Assembly: GCF_001713355.1 (NCBI RefSeq)
Contig: NZ_CP016448.1
Location: 1,302,001-1,366,000, forward strand
Origin: Methyloversatilis sp. RAC08
Lineage (GTDB): Bacteria; Pseudomonadota; Gammaproteobacteria; Burkholderiales; Rhodocyclaceae
Reading direction: 5' to 3'
DNA: 64,000 bases
Position numbers and translations under genes: made by a program. This document shows, one piece after another, positions 61,749 to 64,000 of this stretch. The notes under the pieces were generated by a model, which worked only from the letters and a program-made list of their open reading frames with translations, ran no database searches and was not told the DNA's origin. Every line of letters begins with the position of its first letter. Positions within the stretch are counted from its first letter, which is position 1.

Positions 61749-64000
61749 TCAGGTCCCGGTCCGCGTCTCGCCGACCGGGCCGCCCAGCGGTTCGGTCGGC
61801 ACGAAACCCCGCAGGGTGAAACAGAAGGTCGCGCCCTTGCCGGGCGCCGCCTGAACGCTGACGCGGCCACCGTGGCGCTCGACAATGCGCTTGACGATGG
61901 CCAGCCCCACGCCGGTGCCGGGAAATTCCTCGGCGCCATGCATGCGCTGAAACACCCCGAACAGACGGTCGGCGTAGAGCGGATCGAAACCGACCCCGTT
62001 GTCGCGCACGCAGATCGCCGGCCCGCCGTCCTGCAATGCCACGAACAGCTCGATGAGCGGCGGTTCCGCATGCACCGAGAATTTCAATGCGTTGCCGATC
62101 AGGTTCGCGAACACCTGCCGCAGCATCGCATGATCGCCGCTGACCTGCCCCAGCGGCGCGACGGTGATGCGCGCGACCGGATACTGTTCGCGCAGCTCTG
62201 CAGCGACCGAACGCGCCAGCTTGTCCAGCCCGACCTCAGCGTGCGCCATGTCGATGCGCGCCATGCGTGAAAAACGCAGGATGTCGTCGATCAGCTGGCC
62301 CATGCGGTTCGACCCGCGCTGGATGCGCTGCAGCATGTCCCGGCCTTCGTCATCGAGCGTTGCGGCGGCGTGCTCGGTCAGCAGATGGGCGAAACCATTG
62401 ATGGCGCGCAGCGGGCTGCGCAGGTCGTGCGACACCGAATACGAGAAGGCCTCCAGTTCGTTGTTGGCCTGTTCCAGCAAGGCCGTGCGTTCCGCGACGC
62501 GCCGTTCCAGCGACTCGTTCAGCTCCCTGACCTGGCGTTCGCCGCGCGCCCGTTCGATCGCCAGTTGCGCAATGTCGACCAGCCGCTGCACCAGATTCTC
62601 GTCCGACCGTCCCGGTCGCCAGGGCCGGCGGTGACAGATCACCAGCGCACCCAACGCGATGCCGCCCTGCCCGGCCAGCGGCAAAGCCCACAGCGCACGG
62701 AGGCCTTCTTCAGCCAGCGCGGAACGATGCGCGTCCGCCCCCGGCGCACCGTCCGGATCGGCGATCACCAGCGGCGAGGAAAGGGCGCCGGATGGCAGCG
62801 GCAACCGGGTCAGCGCAGCCCGGAAGGCGGCGGACAGACCGGGCGCCACCACGTCGACGCTGTCGGCCGCCGATGCACCGCAGGTGAGCACAGCCACCCG
62901 CGAATCTTCGTTCAGAAGCCCTTCGACCAGCACGGCCAGCCGCGAGGTCACGTCGGCCAGGGGTACACCGGAAGCGATGCGCGCCAGCAGTTCCCGTTCT
63001 GCCAGATCGACCTGCTCCAGGCGCTTGCGCAGTGAAATGTCGCCGATGGTGCCGACCACCCGCGTGCTGCGGCCTGTCGCATCACGCTGCGCAACGCCGC
63101 GCACCATGAACCAGTGGTGGGTGCTGTCGGCATGGCGCATGCGCAGTTCGAGCTGGAACACGTCGTGACCGCCACCCAGCAGGTCATCCATCATCGCGTC
63201 CCAGCCCGGCTTGTCCGCCGGATGGATGCCCGCAACGAAATCCTTCACCGGCATGCGGCGACCGCCGCCGTCATAGCCCATGATGTGAGACAGGCGAGGC
63301 GATACGTACAGCTCCTCGCTGCCGTTGATCCATTCCGCCAGCCCTTCATTCATGCCGCGCAGTGCCAGGGCGTAGCGCTGTTCGCTGGCCCGAAGCGCGC
63401 GTTCTGCACGGATGCGCGCCGTCAGGTCGGAATAGGACGCCACTACGGCATACGGCCGGCTGGCGCCGGCGTGAAACAGCGGCTGCGTCGTGACCGACAG
63501 CCAGCGCATCGGGCTGCCCGCACGACCGGTACCGATCACCACCTCGCGCAGCGGCTGGCCGTCGCTCAGCGAACGCATCACCGGATGGCGGGCATTCGAC
63601 AACGCCCGCCCCTGTTCATCGAACAACCGCGCCTCGTCATGCCCGCCGGGCAGACCGGCGTGCGCGTCATCCAGCCAGGTGCAGCCCTCGGCGGCACGAT
63701 TGCGGGTCAGCACCTTAGCCTGCGCGTCGTACAGCACCACCGATTCGGACAGCGCGCCGAGCAGCACGCGGAAACGCTCTTCGCTGGCGATCAGCGAGCG
63801 CTGCGCCTGCTTGTGTACGGTGACGTCGTGGCAGACGACGAACAGCGCGGCCCGGCCGGCGAATTCGTCCGGGCGGCCGCATACCGACAGCCAGCGTACA
63901 TTGCCGTCGGCACGGCGCACCGGAAGTTCGACGTCGTCGAAGCCGTGACCGGTCGCCAATGCAAGCCCGAGGCGTTCCCGGTCATGCGTCTGGGCGCAGA
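61749..64000 (-). CDS. Multi-PAS/GAF sensor histidine kinase, N-terminus beyond window edge
   Basis: The frame runs leftward from beyond base 64000 to the stop at 61749, at least 750 residues. It begins inside a PAS domain (the residues before the TTG at 63959 still fit one: ERLGLALATGHGFDDVELPVRR). Two further PAS domains, one ending VRGVAQRDATGRSTRVVGTIGDIS, a GAF domain, the HisKA box FSYSVSHDLRSPLRAINGF and an HATPase domain (VFANLIGNALKFSVHAE, ICVRDNGVGFDPLYADRLFGVFQR, GTGVGLAIVKRIVERHGG) follow. It looks soluble, like bacteriophytochrome-related kinases. Partner regulator not seen. Confidence 0.93.
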   Translation of the reverse strand, partial: CAQTHDRERLGLALATGHGFDDVELPVRRADGNVRWLSVCGRPDEFAGRAALFVVCHDVTVHKQAQRSLIASEERFRVLLGALSESVVLYDAQAKVLTRNRAAEGCTWLDDAHAGLPGGHDEARLFDEQGRALSNARHPVMRSLSDGQPLREVVIGTGRAGSPMRWLSVTTQPLFHAGASRPYAVVASYSDLTARIRAERALRASEQRYALALRGMNEGLAEWINGSEELYVSPRLSHIMGYDGGGRRMPVKDFVAGIHPADKPGWDAMMDDLLGGGHDVFQLELRMRHADSTHHWFMVRGVAQRDATGRSTRVVGTIGDISLRKRLEQVDLAERELLARIASGVPLADVTSRLAVLVEGLLNEDSRVAVLTCGASAADSVDVVAPGLSAAFRAALTRLPLPSGALSSPLVIADPDGAPGADAHRSALAEEGLRALWALPLAGQGGIALGALVICHRRPWRPGRSDENLVQRLVDIAQLAIERARGERQVRELNESLERRVAERTALLEQANNELEAFSYSVSHDLRSPLRAINGFAHLLTEHAAATLDDEGRDMLQRIQRGSNRMGQLIDDILRFSRMARIDMAHAEVGLDKLARSVAAELREQYPVARITVAPLGQVSGDHAMLRQVFANLIGNALKFSVHAEPPLIELFVALQDGGPAICVRDNGVGFDPLYADRLFGVFQRMHGAEEFPGTGVGLAIVKRIVERHGGRVSVQAAPGKGATFCFTLRGFVPTEPLGGPVGETRTGT

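Noticed and set aside
63959-64000. TTG at 63959 as the true start of the histidine kinase
   Set aside because: The frame stays open to the window edge and the upstream residues fit a PAS domain, so the gene continues beyond the window.

Overview
The window looks like a chromosomal segment of a G+C-rich, nitrogen-fixing betaproteobacterium. A Rhodocyclales-type organism is my best guess, from the nif gene content, the NifA type and the Calvin-cycle genes, but no rRNA or other marker settles it. Two blocks dominate: a large nif region (about 3.1-38 kb) and a carbon-fixation/glycolysis block (about 50.2-61.7 kb), with ordinary housekeeping genes between and around them.

Nif region. (1) A long rightward operon runs nifB - fdxN - iscA-like - TPR gene - LRV iron-sulfur gene - nifZ - second nifZ-like gene - unknown - nifS - nifT - unknown - DegT-like - SIR2-like - [2Fe-2S] ferredoxin - Cys-rich small protein - unknown (3.3-12.6 kb). 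(2) A leftward set, truncated haemoglobin - unknown - nifO, diverges from nifHDK (15.4-19.6 kb). (3) A leftward operon of degenerate receiver - AAA+ ATPase - nifF (20.9-23.6 kb) diverges from a small unknown gene. (4) nifE-N-X-DUF269-CCE_0567-fdxB-nifQ runs rightward (24.2-29.2 kb). (5) nifV-P-W - ferritin-like - [2Fe-2S] thioredoxin-like ferredoxin - TPR runs leftward (35.1-31.5 kb). (6) nifA is leftward and diverges from an RseC/SoxR-reducing-type gene. GG-N10-GC sigma-54 promoters precede nifB, nifH, the globin gene, the receiver gene, the small gene at 23708, nifE, nifV and the RseC-like gene. Perfect NifA boxes (TGT-N10-ACA) lie upstream of nifH and nifV. NifA carries the four-cysteine signature of oxygen-sensitive NifA. 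No nifL, nifU, nifM, draTG or rnf genes are in the window.

Repeats. A REP family (about 31 bp, 5' GTAG followed by a hairpin) occurs at least 16 times, only between 12.6 and 31.5 kb and only between genes. It surrounds an intact REP-associated tyrosine transposase (RAYT) gene. A diverged relative sits between nifD and nifK.

Housekeeping stretch (38.1-50.2 kb): glnS, a flavin reductase, a secreted trypsin-like protease with TPR, a Sel1-repeat membrane protein, yggX, a PAS/GGDEF diguanylate cyclase, argA, a two-domain PPK2 (PAP), rsmE, a thioredoxin-fold protein and an inositol-monophosphatase-family gene. selO (partial) and a flavin amine oxidase lie left of nifB.

Carbon block. A cbbR-like LysR regulator diverges from fbp - prkB - tkt - gap - pgk - pyk - fba - purC. 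The AT-rich gap between them holds a probable small RNA: sigma-70 promoter, anti-Shine-Dalgarno stretch and strong intrinsic terminator. RuBisCO is not in the window. The right edge cuts a multi-sensor histidine kinase. I see no tRNA, rRNA or CRISPR array.
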